Source: Utricularia gibba (lineage: Eukaryota > Streptophyta > Magnoliopsida > Lamiales > Lentibulariaceae). From it: a DNA stretch of 64,000 bases. A program made the translations under genes and the position numbers. This document shows positions 47,009-58,990 of the stretch, in pieces (within the stretch, counting starts at the first letter, position 1; each line of letters opens with the position of its first letter). A model generated the notes under the pieces. The model worked only from the letters and a program-made list of their open reading frames with translations, ran no database searches and was not told the DNA's origin. Location of the stretch: the NCBI GenBank assembly GCA_002189035.1, contig NEEC01000008.1, positions 434,001-498,000 of the forward strand, written 5' to 3'.

Positions 47009-47908
47009 CGTGCAAAGCATGTTGCCTTTGGGTTGGGTGGCCATCTCCCCTTCTTGCCCCTTGATTGCATTGATCACACATCCCTTGATTCACTATGCCC
47101 TTGATCTATGCCGTTAACACAATGGAACACCCATATTAGCCTCTAAACCATATGGAGATCCCCTTACTGAATCGAAGCACCTTCTTCCTCCCCTTGGTTC
47201 CTATTATAGATATTTCCATATCTCCAAGATTTGATATCTCCTTGGATTAGGAAACTTCCCTTTGACCGTATCTTTCCATATCTCACCACCTTTCGCACAC
47301 CATGCATGCTGCAATTGTGTCTTGCACATGTTGCAAGCATGTCTTGTTTGCGCGTGATGTGAGCTTGTGTACGCACATGCTGTGCGTGTGCTATCCCTGT
47401 CTCATGCGTGTGCACGTGCACCCCCACTAGTCTCTATGTGTGCGATGCTCCATCATTCTCCCGCTAGCCTCTGCGCACGCGGTACCTCCTCTGTTTGCCC
47501 ACTAGTCTCTATGCGCACATGCTTCCCTATTCATCTGCTAGCCTTTGAGTGCTGCGCATGTTGTTCGCACGCTCTCTCGCCAGCCTCACTTACCATGCTA
47601 CTCATACGATATCTCGTCTATGTGCTATCTCGACAGCCTCTGCCACTCTTGGTACTCACACAATATTCGCGCCCCTGTGCTAGCCTCTACTACCGGGCTA
47701 CTCATGCACACCTCCGCGCTAGCCCTTGCTGCGTGCGTGCCCTCCGTGCACGCCACACATCGGTCTCTCGTGCCAGCACTACGCACCACATACTCCATTT
47801 TAATTCATCTCCAGCATCCCTCGATCAAACCATTATATTCCATTCAAACACATATAAACCAAGTAAGATCGAGGAAAAGCATCGGTACCTTATGTCGGGA
47901 TTGTCATA

Positions 47909-49400
47909 AACTCCCCTTTTTTATAGAAGTTTCATCCTCGAAACTTTGCCATCCATGATCGTCAAATACTTAGCTTGCATAGCCATCTCCTTCTCCTAAG
48001 TGGATTCCTCAACTCCACGCCTCATCCATTGCACTTTTACCCACCATATCGGCTTCCGATTTACCATGGTCACCTTTCGATCTAGGATCCTCAAGAGCTT
48101 TTTCTTGTAAGTCAAGTTCTCAAGTCATTTGTCCTGATCTCCATATCTAGCAAGGGAAGGTGTCTCATGAGTTATGAGATGTGGAACACATCATGCATCG
48201 CCCCCATTCTCGAGGGTAGGGCGAGTCAATAGGCCACCTCCCCTACTTGTGCTGTCACCTCTTATGGTTCAATGTACCCTGATCCTAAGTTGTCAAACTT
48301 CCCTTGACATATGACCTCTTTTCATGGAGAGACCTTGAGGTATGTCTTGTCCTCTACCTAGACTCGAGTGGTCATCAATGTTGATCCACCCAACTCTTTT
48401 GTAGATCCTAAGCCACCTTCACCCTTTCCTGGATCATCCTGACATTTTGCTCAACATCTTACACTAGGTCTGGTCCCAATATTTTCCTTTCGCTCACCTC
48501 ATTCCAATTTAGTGGTACGCGGCATCGTCGCCCATAGAGTGCCTTGAATGGTGCCATGCCTAGACTCGCTTGGTAACCATTGTTGTATGTGAACTCCGCC
48601 AGGTATATGTGTTCGTCCCATCCCCCCTGCAATTCTAGTGCGCAAGCTCATAGTAAGTCCTCCAGTACTTGTATGGTCCTCTTTGATTGTCCATCCATTT
48701 AAGGGTGGAAAGCAATGCTCATGAGCAGCTTTGTTCCTAATTCCCCTTGCAATGCTCTCTAGCAGTAGAATGTGAACTTGGCATCTCGGTCAAATACTAT
48801 GGTCGTTGGTATGTCGTGTAGGCACACAATCTCCCACAGATATACCTTGGCGAAAACATTCACACCCGAGTCCATGATGCATTTAGACCGTCATTGATCT
48901 TTGGCAACCATGCGACAAAATCCATTGTCACATCCTCCCACTTCAACATGTGTATATCTAGTGGTTGCAAGTTACCTATAGATTGCTAGTGTTCTGCTTT
49001 AGTTTGCTGGCATACTTGGCATTATGTTGTTCATTCCACAATAGAGAACCTTAGGCATGACCACCATAAGCTCTTCTTGATGTCCTGATTCATTTTCGTA
49101 TTGCTTGGGCGAATGGTTAGAGGTGAGTGATGCGCCTCCCCCAGGATTTCTTCTCTCAGACCATCCCTTGCTGGTACCCGTACTCGCCCGCGTACACAAA
49201 TAGTCCCATCTTCGCATAGGCTATATGGTCCGACCCCTTTCTCTACATCATCCTATTGTACTTCCCCTGAGTTATCCTCACCTTACACGATGCATATCTG
49301 TTCTAATAAGTTTGTAGTTAACCTAAGCATAGCCATGTCCGTATCTATCAAAATCTCTATGTCAATTCTCTGGCTAAGTCTTTATTTACCACAGGATTGA
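47909..49400 (-). pseudogene. Integrase relic of the decayed gypsy element
   Basis: No long frame remains, but short minus-strand pieces are recognisable as gypsy integrase: 'WDEHIYLAEF.YNN', 'MAPFKALYG' and a 'NWNE' phrase near 48480-48620, and 'WEDVTMDFVAWLP' near 48880-48950. Many substitutions and frame changes separate them. Confidence 0.55.
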
Positions 49401-49550
49401 TGAGTTCGTCTGCTACTACATTAGCCTTGCCAAGTTAGTACTTTGCCTGTAAGTCATAATCCTTGATCAGTTCCACCCTCACCTTTGTCATAGGTTCAAC
49501 AATATCTTCTGGGTGAATATTTCATTCAAGCTCTGATGATCAATAACAAC

Positions 49551-50973
49551 TCACATCGTGCTCCATATAGGTAGTGTAGTCATACTTTTAGTGCATGCAC
49601 GATTGCCGCTAACTCCAAGTCCTACACATGTTAGTTCTTCTCGTGGGGCTTTAGTTGCCATGACGCATAAATGATCACATGTCCATCTTGCATCAATATT
49701 GCGCCAAGGCCTGTGCCACACACATCCGTATATACGGTATAATCCTTGCTTGGATGTGGCAATTGTAGCACGGGTGCAATGGTCAATTTTGCCTTGAGGT
49801 GGTTGAACACATCTTGACATTGCTCCATCCACTTGAACTTGGCATCCTTACTTATGAGACTTGTTAGAGAAGTGGCGATGTTGGAGAAGTCTTGTATAAA
49901 TCATATATAATATCCAACCAATACGGAAAAAATGCATACCTCACTCGCATTCCGTGATACCCCCCACTAGACCACTGCTTCAACATTATTTAGGTCGATC
50001 TCTACTGCCTTTCTGCTGATCATGTGTCCTAGTAAGGAGACACTTCCCAAGTAGAAGTCTCACTTACTCATCTTCCCATACAACTGCTTCTTGAGCATCC
50101 GCTCTAGTGTTGTCCTAAGATACATGCGATGTGTCTCATTATCAAGTGAGTATATCAAGATGTCATCGATGAAGACCACCATGAAGTCGTCGAGGTAGGG
50201 CTGGAACACCCTATTCATCAAGTCCATGAATACCACAAGTGCATTGGTGAGGCAGAATGGTAGCACCACAAACTCATAGTGTCTATAGTATGTTCGGAAT
50301 GCGGTCTTTGCGATGTCTTTTTCCCTAATTTTCAGCTGATGATACATAGACCTTAGATCTATCTTCAAGAATACCATCACCTCCTTCAGATGGTCAAATA
50401 GGTCTTCGATGAGGAAGAAGATACTTGTTCTTGATGATGATCTTGATGAGCTCCCTATAATTCATGCATAGCCTCATGGTGATGTTCTTCTTTTGCAAAA
50501 TAGTACCGTTGTGCCCCATGGTGAATGACTAGGTCGCATGAACCCTTTTTTCAATAGCTTGTCTAGTTGCTTCCGAAGTTCCTTAAGTTCGGTAGTGGCC
50601 GAGCGGTAGGGCACCTTAGAGATGGGCATGGCCCCCTCAGCTAGTTCTATTCCCAACTCCAGTGCGTCCAATATGCTCCCTAGTAGTTTGTTGGGGAATA
50701 TATCCCATATTCCTCTAGTAAGTTCTTGATCCGTCCTCTTACGAATTCCCCTCTCTATCCAGGCACAAACCCTCGCATGCCTCATACTTCCACTACGTTC
50801 CATTCTCTTCTTGCCACCCAATACTCCGTGTACCGCATCCGATGTATGCGAAGTATGCTTAGCCAATCCATCTCGAGTATCACGTTGAATTTTTCCATAT
50901 ACATGACTATCAAATTTTCCTTCGTCATTGTTTCCTCCATACTCAGTGTAACTCTTGCACATAGCTCTATCAT
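49551..50973 (-). pseudogene. Protease, RT and RNase H relics of the decayed gypsy element
   Basis: Protease-end motif 'NVILEMDWLS' (50973-50782; family 'VILGMDWLS'). RT pieces: 'KVPYRSATTELKELRKQLD' (near 50600), '[15 protein letters not shown]' and '[15 protein letters not shown]' and the active site '[11 protein letters not shown]' (50380-50060). RNase H: 'YTVYTDVCGTGLGAILMQ' (49828-49631). The order fits a Ty3/gypsy element of the chromovirus branch, although no chromodomain could be found. Confidence 0.8.
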
Positions 50974-51085
50974 GGCTAGCTCACCCTCTCATAGAGTTCG
51001 TACCCTATACATGTTGTCATGTCTGAGTGTGTGGCACCACAACCAAACAAGACCCAAATATTGTGCGAGTTGATGATGAAAGTAC

Positions 51086-52207
51086 CTAAAGTGATGTTAA
51101 TCTTGTTCTGCACCGTCTTTGGAGAGATGGAATACTCTTGGCTAGCTTGTGCAAGTGGTGCACGGCACAGCCAGAATTCCGTTTTTCTCCACTCCCTCTA
51201 TCTTCTTTGGGCATTCTTGTGTGAAGTGTCCCTTCTCCCCACATTGAAATCACCCGCCTATCAATAGGTGGAATTCTCTTGACTGCGCCCTTCCACAAGT
51301 CTTGCATTCTACACGTTTGATCACGTTAGGTTCGCTCGGGCTGGGGTTCGCCTTGTGTGTGCCATCTATGCTCCTTTTCCTTAATACCATGTACCTTCTT
51401 TGAAGTTCTGTTTCCACTGTGACTGTTGTTGCGACCAAATCTGCCAATCAGTGTTCTCATGTTGACATTACCCTATCTTGTATGTGAGGTATTAGTCCCC
51501 GACGGAACTACAACATCTTCAGTATCTTGCTTACCGCGATGCCTAGGTCATAAAAAAGTAGCTTCTGAAACTGTCTATGGTATTCATGGACACTCTTCTC
51601 AAGTTTCTATCTGATGATGTCAAACTCTATGATCTTCTGCAAGATCACTTCCTCTGGTACATAGTGCTCATTGAAGATTGCCTAAATTTGCCCCAATCCA
51701 TGTCACCCATCTATGTAGGGTGCTGACGCTTCCACCAGCATCCTCAATTAGGAAGAGGCCCATGAGTGATGCCCTCCCAAGAACATTCTTTACTCGATAT
51801 CTATCAGCCATGTTTCTGCTTGTTCAGCCGTGCCTCCCTCAAAAGTGAGAACCTTGGACTTCTTGAGTTTCTAGCAGTGCTCGCGCACCCGCTCCTCAAT
51901 TGATAGAGGTCTAGTGGTGGGATTTTGTGCCCCTCATTAATAACGATGCCCAATATCTTAGCGAAATTTTCCATAGTGTCGGCTCCTTTAATCAGTGCTT
52001 GATTAAGGGGCGTTGTTCACGCCCCTTGGTTCTTGATTTCCTCCTTATATTGAGCTAGCCCTAGTCCTAATACTCTTGCTTGCACACATTCTCTTGTTAG
52101 TTCTTGTTAGTTGACTCGTTACCTTTACCTTGCAGATGGCGTGGATGATACGAGTAATGGTTTATCCTTCCTATGTGGCATGCTATGAACCTCACTTTGA
52201 TTCCATC
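51086..52207 (-). pseudogene. Gag relic with damaged zinc knuckle
   Basis: Near 51200-51245 the minus strand can be read 'FQCGEKGHFTQECPK', a CCHC knuckle whose first Cys codon is lost. Upstream text toward 52.1 kb has only fragments of a gag frame. The 5' LTR starts at 52208. Confidence 0.55.
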
Positions 52208-53838
52208 TATGACGATCAATGGCAACCCCCTAGTCAGGCAAACCATCATCGCGAGTGTGCTGGTAGCATGATCGTAGCAACACTCTCCACCCGCAGGGCA
52301 TCTTGTGCTGTGCATCCTACGCACACGCCTACTGCAGCCTCGCCCGCATGCAGTGTTTGTTCTTGCCAAGTGTGTCCACGCGCGGGGTTTTGGGCGTAGA
52401 GGTTAGCGTGGCACAAAAACCAGCCTTTATTCATACTTAGCAAAATGTCAAGTCCAAACAAGAAGGAAAAAAGGGAAAATAAGCAAATTGTGTAAGGTTC
52501 ATGTGAAGTGCTCCAAGTACTACCTTGACCACCATTACTCGATCACCCATCCTCACCATACGCCAAGCCTACCCTATCAATGATCTCATTCCCGAATGTC
52601 CCTACAAGATATGTAAAGGGTTAGTCTCGGAGGATACTTGACCTTGACCATATAGGCATATAAAGAAGAAGAAACAAGTAATCTGCATGACATCCAATGG
52701 TGGTCCTAAGACCCCTCCCTTGACCCTTGATCGATCGACGCCCCTTGATCAAATTCGAAGGTCCTCTCTTGATGATCTTTTGATCCCTATATGCACGAAG
52801 GCCCCTTGAATGGTGCAGTTCCCATGCAAAGCACGATGCCTTTGGATTGGGATGGCCATCTCTCCTTCTTGCCCCTTGATTACATTGATCATACATCCCT
52901 TGATTCACTATGCCCTTGATCTATGTCGTTGACATGACGGAACACCCATATTAGCCTCTAAACCATATGGAGATCTCCTTACCAGATCGAAGCACCTTCT
53001 TCCTCGCCTTTCCCTAGTTGTCCCCTTTGTTGCCACCTTTGTGAAGTGGGAGTGGAGAGGAAGAAGTGGCTTCGACTCTTCTCTTTAAATAGGGTTCATC
53101 CTCCCCTTGATTCCCATTATAGATATTTCCATATCTTCAAGATTTGAACTCTCCTTAGATTAGGAAAATTCACTTTAACCATATCTTTTCATATTTCACC
53201 ACCTTCGCATGCCATGCATGTCGTCACCGTGTCTCGCACATGTCCCATTCGTGTGTGATGTGCGCTTGTGTACACACATGCTGTGCGCGTGCTATCCCTA
53301 TCTCATGCGTGTGCGTGTGCGCCCCTGCTAGCCTCTATGCATGTGAATGCTCCCTTGTTTGCCCGCTAGCCTCTGCACACGTGGTACCTCCTCTATTCGC
53401 CCACTAGGCTCTATGCGCACATGCTTCCATGTTCATCTGCTATCCTTTGAGTGTTGCGCATGCTGTTTGCACGCTCTCTCACCATCTTTACTCGCCATCA
53501 TGCTCGTATGATATCTCGCCCGTGTGCTATCCGCATGCGCCCTGCACTAGCCTCTGCCACCCTTGGTACTCACACGACATTCGCATACACCCCGTGCTAG
53601 CCTCTACCACCATGCTACTCATGTGCTCCCCACACACACCCATGCTAGCCCTTGCTGTGTACATGCCCTCCGTGCATTCCATGTGCTAACCTCTCTTGCC
53701 AACACTACTCGTGCAATCTACCTCATTTCCATACATCTCCTAGCACCCCTTGATCAGACCCTCATATTCCATCCCAAACACATATAAACCAAGTAAGATT
53801 TAGGAAAAACATTGGTACTTTATGTCGGGTTCGTCACA
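52208..53838 (-). repeat. Right (5') LTR of the decayed gypsy element
   Basis: 1631 bp, uninterrupted, so it shows what the left LTR has lost. It contains 'TTCTCTTTAAATAGGG' near 53090 on the plus strand and the (G/A)CTAG(C/T)CTCT minisatellite at 53320-53660. Confidence 0.8.
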
Positions 53839-54112
53839 CTTCCCTCACTAATCCCCTTGAACACCCAAACCATTACACAATGGAATCATCATTTAGAAGA
53901 CAAGGGGGCACTGTGCTGTGCTCAATGTATTATGAATAATAGGGCCCAGTATAATATAAGGGCTAATGGGGCCCAAGTTGCAAGGACCAAGGCTGTTTTA
54001 CGGGATGCCCGCCCAAGAGGACGATTGCTTTGCCTGAGCATTTTCCCGCCATTTATCTGAGCCTTGTTGTCTTCCAGAATCAGTTCCCTAACGCCAAGCT
54101 TGTGACTGTGAA
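53839..54112 (+). promoter_or_regulatory. POLA2 promoter with an E2F site and site II motifs
   Basis: TTTCCCGCC at 54042-54050 is a full E2F consensus, 63-71 bp before the start codon. GGCCCA motifs lie at 53943-53948 and 53970-53975. Replication genes in plants are commonly driven at G1/S by E2F and by site II/TCP elements. The promoter begins directly at the edge of the gypsy element. Confidence 0.7.
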
Positions 54113-57100
54113 ATGGAGGAGGAAATCAAGGCCGAATTTGTCAACAACGGTTTCAGCTTCGACAATGAGGAAGAAATTCTCGGGAAATGTGAGGATTTTT
54201 GTCATTTTTACAAAGCTTTTCCCACTTTTCCACTGATAAAGGCAACCAACCTGTTTCGTCGGAATGCCTTACGAGTCTAGGTTTGGCGATTTGTATCCAG
54301 TATCAGCTAAGTGCTTCAGATCTTGTATCCAGTTGGGATGCTTACTCAATCAATAGGTAAGAATGCTTGTCATCATGCGAAGAAGGGTGGGTTTGGATCT
54401 GTCTGTCTTTGATACCCTAACTGCTGCTCTGAAATTCTGGGTGGTTAATGAATTGAGTTTATAAGGCCAGTTTCAGAATTTTTCTCAGAATTGGATTTAT
54501 ATCTCTGCTCGAAGATACAAGGCTACCAAGGCCTGATCTTGCTGTTCTTCGCCACAATTTTTCAGAGGGCTTGAGTATACCGTACGGGAGTCGCACATGG
54601 GGGCGTTCTTGGAAGAAATCCTGGACGAGCATAAGAAGAAAGTCCGAGGGAAACAATCAGGATTGCATCTGTATTATAATGAAGTGGAAATGTGAGTCTC
54701 TCGTTATGCTTCGTTTTTCATTCCCTACATGCTTATCCAGCGTGAGGATCGATGTATTGCAGGACAGCAACTAAATAACACACCCATTACACCCAACTGT
54801 GTTGACAAGTTTGACTCTTGATGTGTTGCATGAATGTTAACCCAGGTTATTGAATGGAGATTACGAGGATATGGATGCCCCATTTGACACTCCTACCGAG
54901 AAGCGAGCACTGTCACATGATAAACCTACCGATGCAACACCAGATACAAATAGAAGCAAATTTTCCTTGGAAGAAACGCTTAAATCAGTCACGCCTTTTT
55001 GCACCAGAGTGAACAAGTTTGTAGTGCATTCTACACTCAATGAGAATCTTGCTACCATGGAATCTGAGCTGGGTCCAACATATACGGGCGATGATATTAT
55101 TAAGAAGGTCCAACCGACCCAAAAGTGCTCATTCGTGATCATCCACTCACATCCTCAGCCTGGTTGCAGGTTCATGTATGATAGGATCGAAGATAAGGTC
55201 ATGAATGTTTCATTTACTTGAGTGATTCTAGCTTCGTATGTTTTCTAACTTGATATTGTTTCTTATGTAGTTTAATTTCTTGGAAGATCGCATAAGAAAG
55301 CGGGCCATTGCTTATGCCTCTTCCGGGCATTACGAGGAACCTGTTGACCCCTCGGTGGCTTCTCAGGCATTTATTTATTTATTATTTTGCTTGTGATATT
55401 CCTTTTCGCAGTGCTTTTATTATGTCAAAGATAAATAGGCTTCCTATTTCAGAAAGGTATTTTTGCTGTTGGCATGATCTGTTGTGAGGAAGAGGGTCAT
55501 CTGAAAGAAAAGCCTGTTCTTCTTCAAAGCAGGTAATGTCAGCTGCTTAAATTAAGGCAACCTACTGAATATCGGTTATATTGACCTGTTTATATTGATT
55601 TACCTTTTTGGATGCTTTGATAGTGTAGAGCATTCTGGTGGGCAGCGTGTTCGCCTGGACTTGCAAAAGCTGAACCTGTTTTCAGTTTTCCCTGGTCAGG
55701 TTAGAATGATTTCTCATTTGGTGACTGAAATATTGAATTTTTTTTTATGCTGTAGTTCATTCGGCATCATAAAAGCGTGTTTGCCTTGCAGGTAGTAGGA
55801 ATTGAAGGCCATAATCCAAGTGGGCATTGTCTTATTGCATCTAAGATTATTGATCACATTCCTTTACCGATTACAAAAACTGAAGAAAACCCTGACAAAA
55901 CACAGGCACTGGAAAGTGCTCCACAGTTAACCAACGCACCACAAGATATGCCCCATTTGTCGATGGTATGCATGCTGAAATTATGCCTTTTGGAAAGAAT
56001 TTTTCATCTCCTGTATAATGGAGAATTTAACAGATCATTGCTGCTGGACCTTTTACGACGAGTGATAATTTGCTGTTTGAGCCACTGTCTGAACTTCTGT
56101 CATATTCTCTAAGAAAGCAGCCTCATGTCCTGCTGCTGGTGTGTGCCGACTATGTCTTGTCACTCAGCTATTCGCTCTATCCATGGCTTAGAACATGAAT
56201 ATGATGGAAGCCTTTTTCTTTTTTTCATAGCTAGGGCCCTTTATTGATTCTGACCATCCAGACCTTAGAAAGGGAACTGCACCTCAGACCTATGATGAAA
56301 TGTTCCGCACAGAGATCCTTGGAAAGGTGATGCAAAATAGAAATGGATGAGTTATTGCTGCTTTGTGTACCTTACTGCCTTATCCTTACTCCTGTGTCCT
56401 GTGATGTTTATGCAGCTTCAAGATTATGTTGAGTACATGGGTCCTGGTGTTCGGGTTATTCTTGTGCCGTCTCCCAGGGATGCTCATCACGATTTCGTAT
56501 TCCCCCAGGTTAACTTAGCTTCATTCTGAATCCAAAAAAGACAGTGGGCTATGTCGCTTGAGAGTTATTTTCGATACTTTGCAGCCAGCGTTTGAAGTTC
56601 ATCCCAAGGACTCCAAGAATCAGGTGAAGCATATAAGCTTCTTGGCTAACAGATATTTATGTTGCTGAGATTCGCAAATGCGTTTGTCTTCATTCTTCTC
56701 CAGATTCACACCATCTCCAACCCTGGTGTTTTTTCTGCTAACGAGGTGGGCCATTTAAAACATCTGACCTCACTGTTCTGTTTTTTTTGCTAACCACATT
56801 AATAAACTTTGAAGGTGAAAGTCGCCTGCTGTTCAGTTGATGTACTGAAGCAGTTGAGTGCAGTAGAGATATCTCGAAATCCAGGGGCCTCCAAGCAACG
56901 GTTGGCAAATCTAGCAAAGCATATCTTGAACCAAAACAGGTGATGATGCTACTAAATACTTCATCCTCGAGGAACTACTTGCCTAATTTCATTATTTCTA
57001 TGCTTTCAGCTTCTACCCTCTATATCCACCCGCCGAAGAAGTTCCCTTTGACTTTTCTCTTGCAAAGGACGCTCTCGACATCTCGTCGATCCCAGATGTA

Positions 57101-57427
57101 CTAGTCTTACCTTCTGACTTGGCACAATTTGTGAAGGTAATGTCCTGTTTTTCTGCACTTGTTTTCAAGAGCTTGTAGAAAGGTTGCTCCTCTGGGCACA
57201 GAAAACTACGACACCCCACCGAAGCTAGACTTGAAAGGATTACTCAACAGGTGCTCTCCCTCGGAGAAGAGAACAGTGGACAACAGCAACTTGAGTGCAT
57301 TTGTGTCAATCCAGGGCGGCTTGCTAGAGGTGAAGGTGGAGGTTTTTTGCAGAAATCAACTACAGAGGGAACGCCCGCTCAACAATCGCATCAATCATTC
57401 GCATATAGTTTCACAAGTATTCATTGA
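54113..57427 (+). CDS. POLA2: DNA polymerase alpha subunit B, 16 exons
   Basis: Regulatory B subunit of the polymerase alpha-primase complex that starts DNA synthesis in the nucleus. Exons: 54113-54188, 54281-54356, 54566-54691, 54846-55197, 55271-55366, 55453-55532, 55624-55699, 55792-55965, 56034-56138, 56231-56326, 56416-56508, 56585-56623, 56704-56745, 56815-56939, 57010-57136, 57251-57427. Signature segments: N-terminal helical domain from MEEEIKAEFVNNGF; 'DRIEDKFNFLEDRI'; OB-fold 'VVGIEGHNPSGHCLIASKI'; inactive phosphoesterase part 'LLGPFIDSDHPDLRKGT', 'ILVPSPRDAHHDFVFPQP' and 'ISNPGVFSANEV'. Intron 5 uses a GC donor. In the last exon a T6 run (57343-57348) puts the conserved final strand out of frame. 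As written the protein has 619 residues with an unrelated tail; one more T would end it at 57408 with 'SIIRI'. Confidence 0.93.
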
Positions 57428-57808
57428 GAAAGACCTAGCGACATTGTGGTAAGCCTTGTGACTACTGTCAAATTTCATGATTGACAACAAGCAGGAGTAT
57501 GGAATATGCATGAAGTATATTACCGCCCAAGTCCCCTGCAAAATCACCCCAAAATATATTTTCATACTGATCGTGATGAACAAATTCCATCAAATAACAA
57601 AACAAGACTGGGACCATGTTCATGATCTCACCTTCATGCTTTGCGAACTAACACTAGCACAATCATGAACGTGCTTGAGAATGCTTCTTTGAATTATTCC
57701 TACGGCGAATCTTGACGAATGCATTCTCCATGAACTGCATATTTTATGTATAGCAGTGAGTTCAGGAGCCAAACTTAAGCTTCAAGTGAATGACAAGGAC
57801 ATGCCCCT
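57428..57808. other. Short convergent 3' intergenic region
   Basis: 380 bp between the stop codons of POLA2 and the Iojap-like gene. It should hold both 3' UTRs and polyadenylation sites. No gene seen. Confidence 0.6.
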
Positions 57809-58845
57809 TCAAATTGGGAAGCAAACCACAGAGTTCACCTGAGAATCGTCTGTGTATGATGGGTTCTCAGTCCAAAGCCCCTCAAAATTGTAATAAGCCC
57901 TTGCCTTCTCATCCACCGCGTGAACAATCAGCTTACCTGCCAAAATAGTCATTTTCGATGTTTCTTCGCAATTCAATTCAATTCAAAATCTATGTTGCCC
58001 AAAGGCTCAATGGCCCATGCTACAGTGACAGCCAAGGGAAATCAGAAGGAAAATAAGACAACCACTATCATGGCACAAAATCACGCACTAATCCATGGCT
58101 ATTAGGGTAATCTAGCTCAGCAAAATGCACTAATCATTACTACAAAAATAACTTGCCCAAATTTCATGGAATCTGAGTGGTCTCTTTCATGAGACAATTT
58201 GAGGTTCGAAATGAACGTAAGTATACCAGAGTCTATAACAATCCATTTGCCACCCTCTTGCCCAACCACTGAAGGTAACAATATCCTCTTGGCTCCCTTC
58301 TGCTTTTGCTTTACCTATTCATTTGAATGAAAAATTCCTTTACCAATGACAAGACTGTGAAGAGGAACAACCCCAAAACCAGCAAATCTTGGCGCCATAT
58401 TGAAACTAGAAAACATCAGAAAAATTGCGTGTATTGATATTCACTGTTTAAACAAGTCACCAAAAACATATCAATTACAACCATACTAACGTAAGGATAA
58501 CTCTGTGGCTACCTGATAAACTAGGGCTTGAGCAATATTGCGAACATGCCATGGAGATCTACCGGTGGCAACGACCATGTAATCGGCGAATTCATAACGT
58601 TTTGGAACTTGAATAACTCTCACATCATCCGCTCTGACATCTTTGAGTATTTTCTCGACCTCTGACAAGCTCAGCTGCTCCGTTTCCTTCTCTGCGACAG
58701 CTACCCCGCCTCCGTCGCCTTCTCTGTTAACGGGCGACGTAGGAAAATGAGGATCCTGAATAAAAGAAGAGGCGAAGGATCTCCAATTCTGTGTGATCCC
58801 TGATGGAGTACGATTTAGACCACGGCCGCGTAAAACCCACCACAT
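57809..58845 (-). CDS. Iojap/RsfS-like ribosomal silencing factor, probably mitochondrial, 3 exons
   Basis: RsfS proteins bind L14 of the large ribosomal subunit and block joining with the small subunit; the mitochondrial form also helps ribosome assembly. Exons on the minus strand: 58845-58513, 58314-58227, 57936-57809, all GT-AG, joining without frame breaks into 182 residues. The N-terminus MWWVLRGRGLNRTPSG, rich in Arg and poor in acids up to about residue 30, looks like a mitochondrial presequence. The family core begins 'LSLSEVEKILKDVRADDVRV' and continues 'FADYMVVATGRSPWHVRNIA', 'GGKWIVIDSGKLIVHA' and 'EKARAYYNFEGLW'. The last exons are too small to show as long open frames. The mitochondrial assignment is inferred from the presequence only. 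Confidence 0.9.
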
Positions 58846-58990
58846 GGCGTACCCTCGTCGCCGGCGACTTTATGAGAAGCGTTTTTATGTTCTACCCCGC
58901 AAGTTAGGATGTTGGGCCTACGGGCCTCCTTTTTCAAATTCACGTGATTAGGTCCAGGCCATCCAAATATGATGCCATTTCTCACCATGC
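58846..58990 (-). promoter_or_regulatory. Promoter region of the Iojap-like gene
   Basis: GGCCCA on the gene strand at 58918-58913 (plus TGGGCC), about 70 bp upstream of the start codon, with a second GGCCC nearby. Same motif class as in the other two host promoters. No clear TATA box. Confidence 0.5.

Larger units (their letters stand above)
44630..47908 (-). repeat. Left (3') LTR of the decayed gypsy element, interrupted
   Basis: Homologous to the right LTR over 44630-45035 and 47009-47908. Between them lies foreign sequence replacing about 200 bp of the LTR. A GC-rich degenerate minisatellite (repeats of (G/A)CTAG(C/T)CTCT) spans 47425-47730 and is shared with the right LTR. Confidence 0.75.
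44630..53838 (-). mobile_element. Decayed Ty3/gypsy (chromovirus-like) element with a nested insertion
   Basis: Two related but diverged LTRs bound it: left 44630-47908 (enlarged by a nested insertion) and right 52208-53838. LTR ends are TGTGACG and GTCACA, partly mutated (TATGACG at 52208, GTCATA at 47903-47908). CTTCCC flanks the outside of both ends (44624-44629, 53839-53844), supporting a target duplication. Pol relics run on the minus strand in the order zinc knuckle, protease, RT, RNase H, integrase. A degenerate tRNA-iMet primer site (minus strand TGGAATCAAAGT, 52194-52205) lies two bases inside the right LTR. Much older than the Athila and copia elements. Confidence 0.8.

Noticed and set aside
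47367-47958. Plus-strand frames of 180 and 137 codons rich in Cys, His and Ser, with a similar frame at 53429-53787
   Set aside because: Produced by the GC-rich minisatellite in the decayed gypsy LTR; composition follows the repeat and not a protein.
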